From Patescibacteria group bacterium (GTDB taxonomy: Bacteria > Patescibacteriota > Microgenomatia > Levybacterales > UBA12049): DNA of 6,617 bases. The notes beneath the pieces are model-generated. The model saw only the letters and a list, made by a program, of their open reading frames with translations, searched no databases and was not told the DNA's origin. The position numbers and the translations under genes are program-made. Of this stretch, positions 5,871-6,617 are shown in pieces (within the stretch, counting starts at the first letter, position 1; every line of letters starts with the position of its first letter). The DNA lies in contig JAHIGH010000099.1 in assembly GCA_018900295.1 (NCBI GenBank), positions 1-6,617 of the forward strand, read 5' to 3'.

Positions 5871-6617
5871 ATGAAAAATATATTAAATTGGCGTGTAGGC
5901 TATTTTTTAATTGTTTTTGTTTTTTTTATTATTTATTTAGCTTCATATACAATATTTGAAGTTAATGCTGTTGTTTATGATTCAGGAGAACTTTGTCTTG
6001 ATACCGGATTTAATCCCATCAATGGCCTTAGTAATTGGGTAACCGGTAACTCGAATTTCAGACGAAATTATGGTCATGGTGTCTCGTCTTTGTGTCCTGG
6101 TTGTTGCGGAGCAGTCCCCGGGAGTTATTGGGTAAGAAATAATGCAGCAGACAAAGTGCAGAGGGTATTAACAGTAAAAACTCCTTCCTTGCCAAGTGCA
6201 GGAATGTACCAATTTACTATAAATTATTTGATCGGTGATGTCCCCTCCCAGGCAGATGAAAATATGCAAATCGTTATTGGCGGTGAAACCTTTGATTTAA
6301 GGGATGGAGTTGAGCTTGTAAATGCCAACGATTTGCGTGATTATTCGAATATTACTGTAAATTTAAATGCAGGTGTTAATAGTTTCGATATTAAAGGAAT
6401 CGGAGATGACAGCGTGCAAGTGGAAGCCTTCAGGCTTGTTGAAGTTGTAGCAAGTCCGGGTAGTATCCGAAACCTTAATTTTGCTATTTCTAATTCCAAG
6501 TCGTGGATACAGACTTATGGATTGGATATCCGGGTTGACGGCGGTTTTTATAATCCCATACCGGCGACTGCAAACGTTGCCTGCGGGGGAGGAGCTTATT
6601 CTTCCGGAACAACAGGT
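5871..6617 (+). CDS. Exported protein with a carbohydrate-binding-module-like domain (3' end cut by the window)
   Basis: The frame stays open for 249 codons to the window end, so the gene is incomplete. The ATG at 5871 is forced by an in-frame TAA at 5865-5867. Residues 1-33 are a signal peptide (WR, then a Phe/Ile/Val-rich core, likely cut after VNA33). Residues 34-192 look like a beta jelly roll: the stretch QFTINYLIGD...MQIVIGGETFDL and the end NLNAGVNSFDIKG..DDSVQVEAFRLVEV resemble CBM6/35-type domains, an inference from pattern rather than a search. A Cys cluster (C75, C78, C79 in CPGCCG) may form disulfides. From 198 the stretch IRNLNFAISNSKSWIQTYG and LDIRVDGGFYNPIP matches a segment I recall in other CPR surface proteins downstream of SdrD_B-like domains. 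The gene starts 16 bases after the large surface-protein gene and is probably co-transcribed with it. No catalytic motif is seen; a role in surface or glycan contact is a guess. Confidence 0.9.
   Translation, partial: MKNILNWRVGYFLIVFVFFIIYLASYTIFEVNAVVYDSGELCLDTGFNPINGLSNWVTGNSNFRRNYGHGVSSLCPGCCGAVPGSYWVRNNAADKVQRVLTVKTPSLPSAGMYQFTINYLIGDVPSQADENMQIVIGGETFDLRDGVELVNANDLRDYSNITVNLNAGVNSFDIKGIGDDSVQVEAFRLVEVVASPGSIRNLNFAISNSKSWIQTYGLDIRVDGGFYNPIPATANVACGGGAYSSGTTG

Noticed and set aside
5852..5962. Read-through or frameshift joining the large protein to the next gene
   Set aside because: Reading on past the TAA in the same frame gives low-complexity residues and soon another stop (about 5960). 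The next gene has its own ATG and signal peptide in a different frame, so a simple recent nonsense or frameshift mutation does not explain the split.

Overview
The window holds four genes, all on the + strand: two conserved metabolic genes, then two large exported proteins of modular, repetitive build. The sequence is moderately AT-rich. The best guess for the source is an uncultivated bacterium of the Patescibacteria/CPR (Parcubacteria-like) type. The grounds are protein style recalled from memory: NHL blades reading 'GVYYDS..YIYV', SdrD_B-like 'FIDVNKNKLKDGGE' domains and 'LNFAISNS..WIQ..GLDIR.D.GF' segments. There is no rRNA or other marker gene, so this placement is an inference.

Layout: (1) 1-870 is the 3' part of a GalT-like HIT-superfamily nucleotidyltransferase whose start lies upstream of the window. 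It keeps the zinc site and the HPH active site, but the second His-rich metal site is missing. (2) 890-1975 is a complete chorismate synthase gene, aroC, 19 bases downstream and probably in the same transcript. (3) 1976-2119 is an AT-rich gap with a weak promoter candidate and a 9-base direct repeat, and no convincing terminator. (4) 2120-5854 encodes a 1244-residue exported protein: signal peptide, about three beta-sandwich domains, a transmembrane hairpin in the middle, a Cys-containing linker, a propeller-like region of six NHL-type blades, and a C-terminal SdrD_B-like domain. (5) 5871-6617 is the start of a second exported protein, cut by the window end, with a carbohydrate-binding-module-like beta domain.

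The most interesting region is 3677-5326. There the blades come in pairs, and each pair is followed by a doublet of the motif GGSGYTSxPxVTISGGGGSGATA, giving a three-fold super-repeat of about 175-190 residues. Also notable, the C-terminal domain of gene 3 and the later part of gene 4 look like pieces of one domain series that I recall as usually contiguous. This suggests fission or shuffling at 5852-5871. The two exported proteins probably work together at the cell surface, for example in adhesion or carbohydrate contact, but no ligand or enzyme activity can be read from the sequence.

None of the three visible starts has a Shine-Dalgarno sequence, yet each is the only possible start because of a close upstream in-frame stop. 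I found no RNA genes, CRISPR arrays, insertion sequences or attachment sites.
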